DNA of 64,000 nucleotides, from NCBI RefSeq assembly GCF_027568395.1, contig NZ_JANKZL010000010.1:1-64000 (forward strand). The letters are read 5' to 3'. How positions within the stretch are numbered: position 1 is the first letter of the stretch; each line of letters opens with the position of its first letter. The notes under the pieces were generated by a model. That model had not been told where the DNA came from, made no database searches, and worked only from the letters and a program-made list of their open reading frames with translations. This document shows, piece after piece, positions 49,288 through 56,578 of the stretch. Both the position numbers and the translations under genes were made by a program. The stretch comes from Aminobacter sp. HY435. Lineage in GTDB: Bacteria > Pseudomonadota > Alphaproteobacteria > Rhizobiales > Rhizobiaceae.

Positions 49288-49757
49288 AAACCACCGGCTC
49301 GGGGTGAGGGGGGATGCCCGTGTGGCCAAGGGCAGCAACCCGGCATTGACCGGTCGCGTGCGGGGCTCGCGGCATCAGGGCTTACGCAATTGCACCGGTC
49401 GTGCCTGATCTCGCGTGCGAATCTTCCGCGCCAGCGCGAGCAGGTAGCTGTTAAGCCCCACGTTGTTTGCTGCGTCTCGTTGCTACGGCCATGGGCGGAT
49501 CTCGCGGGAGAATATTTCGACCGCTTCAACCAGAGGTCGCCGATGGACGTAAAAGCCTTCCAAAAAGTCAACATGGGCAAGGGATCGGGCTGACTCGCCG
49601 GCTGTCGCCAGCAAATCCATGCGGAACCTGTGAACTGCAGGAGTGCGGGGGGGGGCGATGTGCTGCAGGGTCCGCTGGCACGTCCGGCGGCTTGCGGATT
49701 TGGCTGAAATCGGTGACAAAGTTCTTGTTCGCAATTCCATTGGGCAGGAGTTTGCGC
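49288..49757. other. 470-base gap with no recognised gene
   Basis: Between metH and the GNAT-TPR gene no frame shows a recognisable family, a good ribosome-binding site and sensible length together. A run of nine G lies near 49649. Short frames exist on both strands but look like chance. The gap may hold the left junction of an acquired segment and the promoter of the following gene. Confidence 0.5.
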
Positions 49758-51452
49758 ATGCAGATTGATGTCGTCGAAAGCATCGAGGATTTGCAACGCC
49801 TCAAAGAGGATTGGGACGCAGTCTACGCGGCCGATCCTGAAGCCCACCTGTTTCTTGGCTGGACATGGATCTCAAACTGGGTGCGCAAGGTCGGGCACCC
49901 CTGGGTCGTGCTTGCTGCAAAAGCGGACCCGTCCGGAAGCTACGTCGGGTTCTTGCCGCTCCAGCTTCGCGCCGAACTCGATGAAGCGTCGGGATTCTTC
50001 AATAGCTTGCGAATGGGAGGGTCCTATTTCGCCGTCTATACCGGGCTGCTCTGCCAGCCTGAGCATGAAGGCCAAGCCATTCCCGCCTTCGCGGAACAAA
50101 TGAAGGCACTGCATTGGAAGCAAGTGCACCTGGACGATATTTTCATGTCGGCGCGACGGCGCCAATTACTTCTGGAGCCATTCGGCGCCGATGACTACGT
50201 TGTCGAAAAAATCATCCGACGACCACACATCACCGCTAGCGGCGACAATATCAATCACGACGTGTACATCTACGTGGATTTGCCTGGCGATTGGGAGGTG
50301 TACCTCAATTCGCAACTCGGTCCGAAGGCACGATATCATGCGCGAAACCGCCTACGCAAAGTCGACGCCGGGGACGAGTTTCGGATCACAATAGCCGACG
50401 CGTCGACGATTGAACGGGACCTCAGTACGCTTTTTCGCTTCTGGATGGGGCGATGGGAGCCGAAGAACCCAGGTTATGCCCGGGGCATACTTAACAACTG
50501 CCGTGCAATGTTGCCTGCCTGCTTTCGCGACGGAATGCTGTTCGTTCCAGTGTTTTGGCAGGGCGATGTTCCTGTCGGAGCGCATCTCAACTTTCTTGAC
50601 CGGGACAAACGCACACTGATCAACCTTCTCGGCGGCCGCGACATGACGGCAAGCAAGGTGCCCGTCGGCTTCTCCTTGCATGTCTTCACAATGCGTTGGG
50701 CAATCGAAAACGGCTTTACCTCGTACGACCTCGGAACCGGAGATTTTGGCTACAAGTATGATTTTGGGTCCAAGGAGAGGCTGATTGAAGGCGTTCGGAT
50801 CAGCACCAGGAGCGGGCGCAATCTCGGTGTTCAACTCGACCGAAGGACCTTGCCCGCGATCTTGTCATGGTCGCAGCGATTGCTGGATGACGGCAAGCTC
50901 GATCTCGCAGCAGTTGGATGCAGGCAAATATTGGATGCGGATGCAACCAATGCCGAGGCCGCGCAGATGCTGGAGAAGATCGATTCTGCAGAATCGAGGA
51001 GATTGGCCAGCGCAGTCCAATTGCATCGCGAAGGCAAGCTGGTGGACGCGGCCAGGATATACACAGCAATTCTAGCGGACAATCCTCGCCAATTCGATGC
51101 GAACTACATGTTCGGCGTTGCTTGCCTGCAGCGAAACGAGTTTCAGGCTGCCACGGTCTATTTGGGGCGCGCTGTCGAAACCAGGCCTGAACACGCCTCG
51201 GCCCACAACAACCTCGGCAACGCCATGCGCGCATTGAACCGATTCGAGGACGCGACGGCCGCATATCGGAGCGCCATCGCGTCGAATCCCAACTTCGCGG
51301 AAGCTTTCAACAACATGGGACTGGCGCTGCGGGAGCTCGGAAAGTCCGACGAGGCCGTCGAATGGTTCGACAAGGCGCTGCACATCAAGCCAGACTTTGA
51401 AAAGGCGACGCGCAACCGCGAGAATCTGCTGCGGGAGCTTGGACGCGCTTGA
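49758..51452 (+). CDS. GNAT/FemAB-like acyltransferase fused to TPR repeats
   Basis: A 564-residue protein in two parts. Residues 1 to about 375 match the Acetyltransf_6 (CelD/BcsL-like, FemAB-related) fold: HLFLGWTWISNWVRK at the start, KARYHARNRLRKV in the middle and SYDLGTGDFGYKYDFGS, the acyl-transfer core motif, near 330. Residues about 430-560 form TPR repeats (ASAHNNLGNAMRALNRFEDA, AEAFNNMGLALRELGKSDEA). Such acyltransferases often modify cell-wall or exopolysaccharide components. The ATG has AGGAG seven bases upstream. Base composition is AT-richer than metH, and the flanks hold duplicated metH and tRNA ends, which suggests acquisition. Confidence 0.82.
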   Translation: MQIDVVESIEDLQRLKEDWDAVYAADPEAHLFLGWTWISNWVRKVGHPWVVLAAKADPSGSYVGFLPLQLRAELDEASGFFNSLRMGGSYFAVYTGLLCQPEHEGQAIPAFAEQMKALHWKQVHLDDIFMSARRRQLLLEPFGADDYVVEKIIRRPHITASGDNINHDVYIYVDLPGDWEVYLNSQLGPKARYHARNRLRKVDAGDEFRITIADASTIERDLSTLFRFWMGRWEPKNPGYARGILNNCRAMLPACFRDGMLFVPVFWQGDVPVGAHLNFLDRDKRTLINLLGGRDMTASKVPVGFSLHVFTMRWAIENGFTSYDLGTGDFGYKYDFGSKERLIEGVRISTRSGRNLGVQLDRRTLPAILSWSQRLLDDGKLDLAAVGCRQILDADATNAEAAQMLEKIDSAESRRLASAVQLHREGKLVDAARIYTAILADNPRQFDANYMFGVACLQRNEFQAATVYLGRAVETRPEHASAHNNLGNAMRALNRFEDATAAYRSAIASNPNFAEAFNNMGLALRELGKSDEAVEWFDKALHIKPDFEKATRNRENLLRELGRA

Positions 51453-51530
51453 GTGGGTAGCGAACAGTCTTCAAGGGCGCCTCGCGTCGGCGGAGGTGCA
51501 TTGTTGCCTGGCAACCCTTGGCGATCAGTG

Positions 51531-51640
51531 GCGTTTGCCGTGCATCTCTGCCGGCATTTCGGTGGCGCCAAGGCCGAGAGCGACCAGGTTGAGGGCTACG
51601 CCAGGCGCAAGGGCACGGCTGTCGCAGCCGCGGGCGCCCA
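51531..51640 (+). pseudogene. Decayed copy of the metH 3' end
   Basis: From about 51556 the DNA aligns without gaps to metH at about 49149: 63 of the first 83 bases agree by eye, with the best match in the first 60. In the same frame it reads FGGAKAESDQVEGYARRKG against [19 protein letters not shown] in metH. Further upstream the match fades. No upstream MetH coding sequence accompanies it. It is a degenerate duplicate, about 2.4 kb from its source. Confidence 0.75.
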
Positions 51641-51740
51641 GGCGGGCGAGGCGGAAGGCCGGGCACTTGTTGGTCTGCCTGTAGCGACCTGTGCCGTGCT
51701 CGCCTTCTACGGGCGAAGTGCGGCGCGCCTGCATTGAAGG

Positions 51741-51769
51741 AATGGCGGGCGCGACAGGGATCTAACCTG
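51741..51769. repeat. Duplicate of the tRNA-Val 3' end
   Basis: This 29-base stretch matches 24 positions of 51840-51868, which spans the CCA, acceptor stem and T-arm end of the adjacent tRNA-Val gene: AATGGCGGGCGCGACAGGG against GATGGTGGGCGTGACAGGG and then ATCTAACCTG against ATTGAACCTG. Direct repeats of a tRNA 3' end are the footprint left by tRNA-targeting integrases. No integrase gene is in the window. Confidence 0.65.
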
Positions 51770-51841
51770 ACGGAGAAGCCAAATCCAACGGACGTTCAGG
51801 AAGGGACAGAAAGAAATCTATTTTGTTTTCAGTCTGTTGGA

Positions 51842-51916
51842 TGGTGGGCGTGACAGGGATTGAACCTGTGACCCCTGCAATGTCAATGCAGTGCTCTCCC
51901 GCTGAGCTACACGCCC
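51842..51916 (-). tRNA. tRNA-Val (GAC)
   Basis: On the minus strand the sequence starts GGGCGTGTAGCTCAGCGGG and ends CACGCCCACCA, with seven-base acceptor pairing GGGCGTG/CACGCCC. The D-arm is AGCTCAGCGGGAGAGC, the anticodon loop TTGACAT gives anticodon GAC for valine, and the T-arm GGTTCAATCC is standard. The CCA end is encoded. Confidence 0.97.
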
Positions 51917-52020
51917 ATCCGATGGAGGCGGATACACCATTTTTGATCCGGCGCGTCAATAGCGGTTTTGGCGGAAAATGCGCCGGATCAAGTTTTCCCC
52001 TGGCGACGCAGGGGAAGCCG

Positions 52021-52383
52021 CTATGCGGCGTGCAGCATCTTCTCGACCTCGTTGACGAGATCGCGCAGATGGAAGGGCTTCGACAGCACCTTGGCGTCGC
52101 GTGGCGCCTTCGAATCAGGATTGAGAGCGACCGCCGCGAATCCGGTGATGAACATCACCTTGAGGTCGGGATCGATCTCGGTGGCGCGGCGCGCCAGTTC
52201 GATACCGTCCATTTCCGGCATGACGATATCAGTCAAGAGCAGCGAAAAAGGTTCCTCGCGCAGCCGCTCGTAAGCGCTCGCGCCATTGTCAAAGTCGCTT
52301 ACCTGGTAGCCGGCGCGTTCCAGCGCCTTGACCAGGAAGCGGCGCATATCGTCGTCGTCTTCTGCCAGAAGAATGCGTGCCAT
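52021..52383 (-). CDS. cpdR: Single-domain response regulator CpdR
   Basis: A 120-residue receiver with no output domain. Acidic pocket EDDDD at 8-12, phosphoacceptor Asp52 in LLLTDIVMPEMDG, and conserved Lys in VLSKPFHLRD. The whole sequence is near the rhizobial CpdR consensus (MARILLAEDDDDMRRFL, then GFAAVALNPDSKAPRDAKVL). CpdR targets ClpXP to cell-cycle substrates and is phosphorylated by the CckA-ChpT relay. The divergent neighbour is the usual formylglutamate amidohydrolase. TTAACCAT at 52435-52442 in the shared gap resembles a CtrA half-site; that is tentative. Confidence 0.95.
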   Translation of the reverse strand: MARILLAEDDDDMRRFLVKALERAGYQVSDFDNGASAYERLREEPFSLLLTDIVMPEMDGIELARRATEIDPDLKVMFITGFAAVALNPDSKAPRDAKVLSKPFHLRDLVNEVEKMLHAA

Positions 52384-52587
52384 CAGTTTCCCGTCCGAAT
52401 CAGCGGTCGAAGCCGCCCCCCATCAGGGGCTTCGTTAACCATCTTGTATATGAGTTCGGGACGGTAAACATCAAGTGAACGTAGCCTCGGGGTGCGGCCC
52501 GATGCACCGCGAAATGCTGGACACAGGCGGCAGCCGGTGGCACTTTCGTGCCATGAGTGAGCGCAGTCCGCAGGTCCATCAGCCAAG

Positions 52588-53478
52588 ATGACGCCAGCCG
52601 AAGATTTCTCGGTGTCGCCGCCGTTCGAAGTTCGAACGAGCGCCGAACAGCGTGTGCCGTTCGTGTTCAACTCGCCGCACAGCGGGCGTTGCTATCCAGA
52701 CCGCTTCCTGGCCATGACCAGGCTCGACTCGACCTCCATCCGCCGGTCGGAAGACTGTTACGTCGACGAACTGTTCGGCGCGGCGGTGGCGCTTGGCGCG
52801 CCGATGCTGGCGGCGCATTTTCCGCGCGCCTATCTCGATGTGAATCGCGAGCCCTGGGAACTGGACCCCAGGATGTTTGCCGAGCCGGTGCCGCCTTTCG
52901 CCAACATCCGCTCGGCGCGCGTCGCTGGCGGGCTGGGCACGGTGCCGAAGCTGGTGGGCGAGGGCCTCGACATCTATCCAGGTCGGCTGCCCCTGGCGGA
53001 GGCGGTCGGGCGCATCGAGAGTGTCTACAAACCCTATCACGAGACGCTCAAGCGGCTGGTTACCCGCACCCATGCGCGGTTCGGCTATGCGGTGCTGATC
53101 GATTGCCACTCGATGCCGACGTCGATTCGAATCGGTGAGAATGGCGCGCGGCCCGATTTTATCGTCGGCGACCGGTTCGGGACTTCGGCGAACCCAGCCC
53201 TTTCCGAAAGGGCCATCGGGCTGCTGGCCGCCATGGGTTATGCTGTGGCGCACAATAGACCATACGCGGGCGGCTTCATCACCGAGCACTATGGCAGGCC
53301 GGCGCGCAATCTTCACGCGCTGCAGATCGAGATCAATCGCGGTCTGTACATGGACGAGCGGACGTTCAGGAAATCGGCGGGCTTCTATGCTCTGGCTGAC
53401 GATCTGGCCCGGTTTTCCGCGGATTTGATGGCTATTCCAGACCATCATTTCATCGACCTGCCGCTCGCGGCGGAATAA
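52588..53478 (+). CDS. N-formylglutamate amidohydrolase family protein (cpdR neighbour)
   Basis: A 296-residue FGase-family hydrolase: FVFNSPHSGRCYPDRF at the start, HFPRAYLDVNREPWELDP, the metal/catalytic IDCHSMPTS and LQIEINRGLYMDE near the end. It is a distant paralogue of the protein encoded at 22048. The pairing with cpdR is conserved in rhizobia. It could release formate from N-formylglutamate in histidine catabolism, but no hut genes are near, so the physiological substrate is open. Confidence 0.87.
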   Translation: MTPAEDFSVSPPFEVRTSAEQRVPFVFNSPHSGRCYPDRFLAMTRLDSTSIRRSEDCYVDELFGAAVALGAPMLAAHFPRAYLDVNREPWELDPRMFAEPVPPFANIRSARVAGGLGTVPKLVGEGLDIYPGRLPLAEAVGRIESVYKPYHETLKRLVTRTHARFGYAVLIDCHSMPTSIRIGENGARPDFIVGDRFGTSANPALSERAIGLLAAMGYAVAHNRPYAGGFITEHYGRPARNLHALQIEINRGLYMDERTFRKSAGFYALADDLARFSADLMAIPDHHFIDLPLAAE

Positions 53479-53497
53479 TCCAGGCGACCTTCCGGGC

Positions 53498-53576
53498 AAA
53501 AAAAGACCGCTCCGGAGAGCGGTCGAGTCTAGGGAGGAAACGCCCAAGAAGGGCATGAACAGGAGAACCTGTTCGA
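53498..53576 (-). ncRNA. mmgR: MmgR/suhB (alpha-r8) family small RNA
   Basis: On the minus strand a transcript of about 79 bases can be drawn: hairpin GAACAGG-TTCT-CCTGTTC, hairpin GCCC-TTCTT-GGGC, the unpaired anti-Shine-Dalgarno TTTCCTCCCT, then a terminator hairpin GACCGCT/AGCGGTC followed by seven U. The promoter TTGACT with TAGTTT 16 bases on lies just upstream (53609-53582). Length, the TTTCCTCCCT core and position upstream of a suhB-type gene are those of MmgR, the Rfam suhB family, which in Sinorhizobium limits polyhydroxybutyrate accumulation. Confidence 0.85.
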
Positions 53577-53702
53577 ATTTGAAACTATTGTGCGCTGCAC
53601 AAAAGTCAAGGCGCTGCAGCATTTTGTAAATCAGGTTGATGTGGTTATTGCCGAACGGCTATGCGGCGTGGCATCCACGCAACAGTTGAGATGGGGTGAG
53701 CG

Positions 53703-54476
53703 ATGGTCAACGCCGAATTCCTGCGTCGGATTGCAGGCGCCGCAGCTGCTGAAACACTGCCGCGGTTTCGCCGGCAGGGCGCGGTTGCAAACAAGCTGGC
53801 CGGCGGTTTCGATCCGGTCACCGAGGCCGACCAGGAGGCCGAACGCGCCATCCGGGCTCTGATCAACGCCGAATACCCCGATCACGGCATCCTGGGCGAA
53901 GAGCATGGCAGCGAAAACACGTCCAACAGTCATGTCTGGGTCATCGATCCGATCGACGGTACCCGCGCCTTCATCTGTGGCCTGCCGGTTTGGGGCACGC
54001 TGGTCGGACTGACGGTGAACGCCGACGCGGTCGCCGGCCTGATGTCGCAGCCTTTCACCGGTGAGCTGTTTTATGCCGACGGCAACGGCGCGCATTACGA
54101 GGGGCCAGGCGGGCCGCGCAAGCTCAGCGTGCGAAACACCACCAGCCTTGCCGACGCGACCATTTTCACCACCACGCCGTCGCTGTTCAAGGGCGAGATG
54201 CGCAAGCGCTACGACCAGCTTGAGACCCAGGTCCAGCTGGCGCGCTACGGCACCGATTGCTACGCCTTCGCCATGGTGGCGGCCGGCCACGTCGACATCG
54301 TCGTCGATCCGGGCCTGAAACCCTACGACATCGTGGCGCTGATCCCGATCATCGAGCAGGCCGGCGGCATCGTGACCACGTTCGAAGGCGGACCTGCCGA
54401 AAACGGCGGCGACATCATAGCGGCGGCAACGCCCGAGTTGCATGCGGCGGCATTGGCGGTGCTGACCGGAAAGTAG
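53703..54476 (+). CDS. hisN: Inositol-monophosphatase family phosphatase, HisN-type
   Basis: A 257-residue member of the lithium-sensitive phosphatase family. The metal-binding motifs are GEEHG at 65-69 and DPIDGTRAF at 82-90, with KPYDIVALIPIIEQAGG near the end. The branch with RAFICGLPVWGTLVGL is the histidinol-phosphate phosphatase (HisN) type used by actinobacteria and alphaproteobacteria in place of HisB; a suhB-like inositol phosphatase is the alternative. It lies about 130 bases beyond the divergent MmgR-type RNA. Confidence 0.85.
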   Translation: MVNAEFLRRIAGAAAAETLPRFRRQGAVANKLAGGFDPVTEADQEAERAIRALINAEYPDHGILGEEHGSENTSNSHVWVIDPIDGTRAFICGLPVWGTLVGLTVNADAVAGLMSQPFTGELFYADGNGAHYEGPGGPRKLSVRNTTSLADATIFTTTPSLFKGEMRKRYDQLETQVQLARYGTDCYAFAMVAAGHVDIVVDPGLKPYDIVALIPIIEQAGGIVTTFEGGPAENGGDIIAAATPELHAAALAVLTGK

Positions 54477-54493
54477 ACCGGGGCCGTTCGACG

Positions 54494-54598
54494 GTTAGAG
54501 CGCCGTGCGTCCGAATGGACGCACAGAGGACGCTCTAACTTACTGAGTTGGCGCATCGTGCTTTCCGAAAATCGGGTCCGATTTTCGGGCCGATGCGC
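54494..54598. repeat. Tandem palindromic repeat, family D
   Basis: Two adjacent palindromes. GTTAGAGCG and CGCTCTAAC enclose GTGCGTCC and GGACGCAC. GCGCATCG and CGATGCGC enclose CCGAAAATCGG and CCGATTTTCGG. The pair fills the gap between the convergent hisN and lipase genes, where it may also act as terminator. Repeats of this plan are common in Mesorhizobium-type genomes. Confidence 0.75.
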
Positions 54599-54604
54599 TA
54601 TGGT

Positions 54605-55564
54605 CTACGCGACAGTCTCGGCCGATCCCGGAACAAACGCCTCGAAGGCGGCAAGCAGCTGCTCGCGGTAGAGGTCTACTTCCTGCAGAATCTCGTGACG
54701 CGCCCCGTCGATAGTCAGCAACGAAGCAGCGCGCGTGCACGCCGCGAGCTGTTCGACGTCGCCGACCGACACGACCTGATCCGCGCCGGCGGTGACGATC
54801 AGCATCGGCACCTTGAGCGCCGCGGTGAAGGCCGGATCGCTGACGGTCTCGGAGGCTTTCGCGGCGGCACGCAGCCAGGCGATGGTCGGTCCGCCGACCG
54901 ATAGCTCGGGGTAGGTTTCGTACAGCTGGATGTTGCGGCGATAGCGGCGTTCGTCGCTGGTCAGCTTGTTGGTTTCAAACGGGGTGCCTTCGCGCGGGCG
55001 CGGCCCCCAGGCGGCGTAGAACCGGCCGAAGCCGAGCCAGCACAGCAAGGTGGTGATACGCTTGATCGCCGTCATCGAGAGCGGCGAACCGAACACCGAC
55101 AGGAATGGCGCAACCAGCACCATGCGCTGGATGCGGTTGGCCATCGCCGGGGCGGCGAGTAGCGCAATCAACGCGCCGCTCGAATGCGCCAGCATGAAGA
55201 ATGGGCCGCGGCAGTCGGGCAACACGATCTGCTCGAAGAAAGCCTCGAGGTCGCGCACATATTGCTCGAAGCTCTTGACGTAGCCGCGATGGCCGTCGGG
55301 CAGCAGGCGCTCGGAAGCGCCCTGACCGCGCCAGTCGAAAGTGGCGACTGCGTGCCCGCGGGCTGTCAGGTCGCGGATGGTCTCGAAATATTTCTCGATG
55401 CACTCGTTGCGGCCGTTGAGAAGGATGACCGTGCCCTTGAACGGCTGCGACGTCGCCGGAAACAGGCCGTAGCGCAGGCGCTTGCCGTCATGGGCGGTGA
55501 AGTCGCCGCCAGTGCCGCGTTCGGGTGCCGGATTGCCGGGGATTTCGTGGAACAGGTCCGTCAT
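54605..55564 (-). CDS. Alpha/beta hydrolase, lysophospholipase/monoglyceride-lipase type
   Basis: A protein of about 319 residues of the PldB/monoacylglycerol lipase group. The oxyanion region is VILLNGRNECIEKY, the order is FDWRGQGAS, then the nucleophile elbow AHSSGA (Ser in HSSG, a variant of GxSxG with Ala-His in front), an Asp in TAGADQVV and His in GARHEIL. It cleaves acyl esters of glycerol or lysophospholipids. The ATG at 55562-55564 is preferred over a TTG at 55609; neither has a strong ribosome-binding site. Confidence 0.83.
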   Translation of the reverse strand: MTDLFHEIPGNPAPERGTGGDFTAHDGKRLRYGLFPATSQPFKGTVILLNGRNECIEKYFETIRDLTARGHAVATFDWRGQGASERLLPDGHRGYVKSFEQYVRDLEAFFEQIVLPDCRGPFFMLAHSSGALIALLAAPAMANRIQRMVLVAPFLSVFGSPLSMTAIKRITTLLCWLGFGRFYAAWGPRPREGTPFETNKLTSDERRYRRNIQLYETYPELSVGGPTIAWLRAAAKASETVSDPAFTAALKVPMLIVTAGADQVVSVGDVEQLAACTRAASLLTIDGARHEILQEVDLYREQLLAAFEAFVPGSAETVA

Positions 55565-55685
55565 CTGGCGCTTCGGCTCGAACTCGCTGCCCGGGATCAG
55601 GTCAAGCAAGGGTGATAGAAAGCCAGATCAGGAAAATCAAAGGAATTCCGCGTCGCGGTAGTTCGCGTTCGGCTCGATCCGGCAA

Positions 55686-55800
55686 AATACGAGGCCGGAA
55701 GCAGCTTGCGGGATGCTTCCGGCCTCTGTCGACCCGGGAGGAAGGGACGTTACACCCGGTTCGGCCTCGTCGGCGGCCATTTTGGCTGGCCGCCTGTCTG
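55686..55800 (-). ncRNA. Candidate trans-acting small RNA
   Basis: On the minus strand there is a perfect hairpin GGCGGCCA/TGGCCGCC (near 55776-55798), an unpaired CCCTTCCTCCCG with anti-Shine-Dalgarno character, then a 12-base perfect stem GAGGCCGGAAGC/GCTTCCGGCCTC (55691-55726) followed by GTATTTTG. This is the plan of rhizobial anti-SD small RNAs. No coding frame explains the structures. No clear promoter was found, and I do not recognise the family. Confidence 0.4.
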
Positions 55801-55912
55801 TGAACTTGCAGTCACATTACGAGGCACCTGCTGAACGGAGGCCGAAGGCGCGGTTCATCTTCGGTTCATCAAGGGCGTTGGAACAGGCTCGGCAAAGCTC
55901 CTCGCAAGACGT

Positions 55913-55941
55913 CTTGAAAAGCCTTCGGGCGGTTCCCAAAT
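55913..55941 (+). promoter_or_regulatory. Heat-shock (RpoH-type) promoter of hsp20
   Basis: CTTGAAA at 55913-55919 and CCCAAAT at 55935-55941, 15 bases apart, resemble the -35 and -10 elements of alphaproteobacterial sigma-32 promoters. They stand about 105 bases upstream of the Hsp20 start, which leaves a long leader. Confidence 0.6.
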
Positions 55942-55949
55942 GTCTCCTG

Positions 55950-56044
55950 CGGCGCCCAGAATGGGGCCGCTGATCACCGCCGAAAGCGCCAGAAGGGCTT
56001 CGGCACAGATCAAACGCAAACCTTGTTGCTCAATGGAGAACACC
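55950..56044 (+). promoter_or_regulatory. ROSE-type RNA thermometer in the hsp20 leader
   Basis: The leader of about 95 bases ends with CCTTGTTGCTCAATGGAGAA before the ATG. The TTGCT-loop-GGAG arrangement, in which UUGCU pairs with the Shine-Dalgarno GGAG, is the core of ROSE elements that block translation of rhizobial small heat-shock genes until warming. An upstream hairpin can be formed from CCGAAAGC and GCTTCGG (55979-56002). The fold was drawn by eye only. Confidence 0.7.
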
Positions 56045-56512
56045 ATGCGTCAAGTCGATTTTTCTTCGCTTCACCGTTCGACCGTCGGTTTCGACCGCCT
56101 CTTCAACATGCTCGATTCGCTCGGGCAGCCGGATGGCGGACAGACCTATCCGCCCTACAACATCGAGCGTACCGGCGAGGACACCTACCGCATCAGCATG
56201 GCGGTTGCCGGCTTCTCGGAATCAGAGATTTCGATCGAAGCCCATCGCAATGTGCTGACCGTGAAAGGCGAGCGCGCCAATGAAGGCAATGGCGAAGGTT
56301 CGGAGCTGCTTTATCGCGGCATCGCTTCGCGCGCCTTCGAGCGCCGTTTCCAGCTCGCCGACCATGTCGAGGTCGTCGGTGCTGCCCTCAAGAACGGTCT
56401 GCTGCACATCGATCTGAAGCGCAACATCCCTGAGGAGATGAAGCCGCGCAAGATCGAGATCACGGCTGCTCCAGCCAAGGCCAAGCAGATCGAGACCAGC
56501 ACGGTCAACTAA
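56045..56512 (+). CDS. Small heat-shock protein, Hsp20/IbpA type
   Basis: A 155-residue class A rhizobial small heat-shock chaperone. The N-terminus HRSTVGFDRLFNMLD is typical; the alpha-crystallin domain runs from about 37 (YNIERTGEDTYRISMAVAGF) to 130 with GVALKNGLLHIDL-like GAALKNGLLHIDL; the C-terminal PRKIEI is the I-x-I-type oligomerisation motif. It binds unfolding proteins and hands them to DnaK/ClpB. GGAG lies six bases upstream of the ATG, inside the thermometer. Confidence 0.94.
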   Translation: MRQVDFSSLHRSTVGFDRLFNMLDSLGQPDGGQTYPPYNIERTGEDTYRISMAVAGFSESEISIEAHRNVLTVKGERANEGNGEGSELLYRGIASRAFERRFQLADHVEVVGAALKNGLLHIDLKRNIPEEMKPRKIEITAAPAKAKQIETSTVN

Positions 56513-56540
56513 GCTGCAAGACAGCTCCTCCCAAGGAGAA

Positions 56541-56570
56541 AAGGCGGTGCCTCCAGGCGCCGCCTTTTTT
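56541..56570 (+). terminator. Rho-independent terminator of hsp20
   Basis: AGGCGGTGCC pairs with GGCGCCGCCT (one G-U pair) around CTCCA-type loop bases and is followed by TTTTTT. It lies about 30 bases past the hsp20 stop. Confidence 0.85.
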
Positions 56571-56578
56571 GCATGCGA

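Noticed and set aside
49288-49757. Short frames on both strands between metH and the GNAT-TPR gene
   Set aside because: None shows a recognised domain with a plausible ribosome-binding site.
51453-51737. A 94-codon plus-strand frame after the GNAT-TPR gene
   Set aside because: It is explained as a decayed metH 3' copy and has no own start signal.
51945-51989. Inverted repeat GATCCGGCGC/GCGCCGGATC between cpdR and tRNA-Val
   Set aside because: A 10-base stem with a 25-base loop and no clear U run; it could be a terminator but is too weak to call.
55940-56044. Earlier start for Hsp20 adding 35 residues
   Set aside because: The extension has no family homology and would place the thermometer inside the coding sequence; the ATG at 56045 has a good ribosome-binding site.
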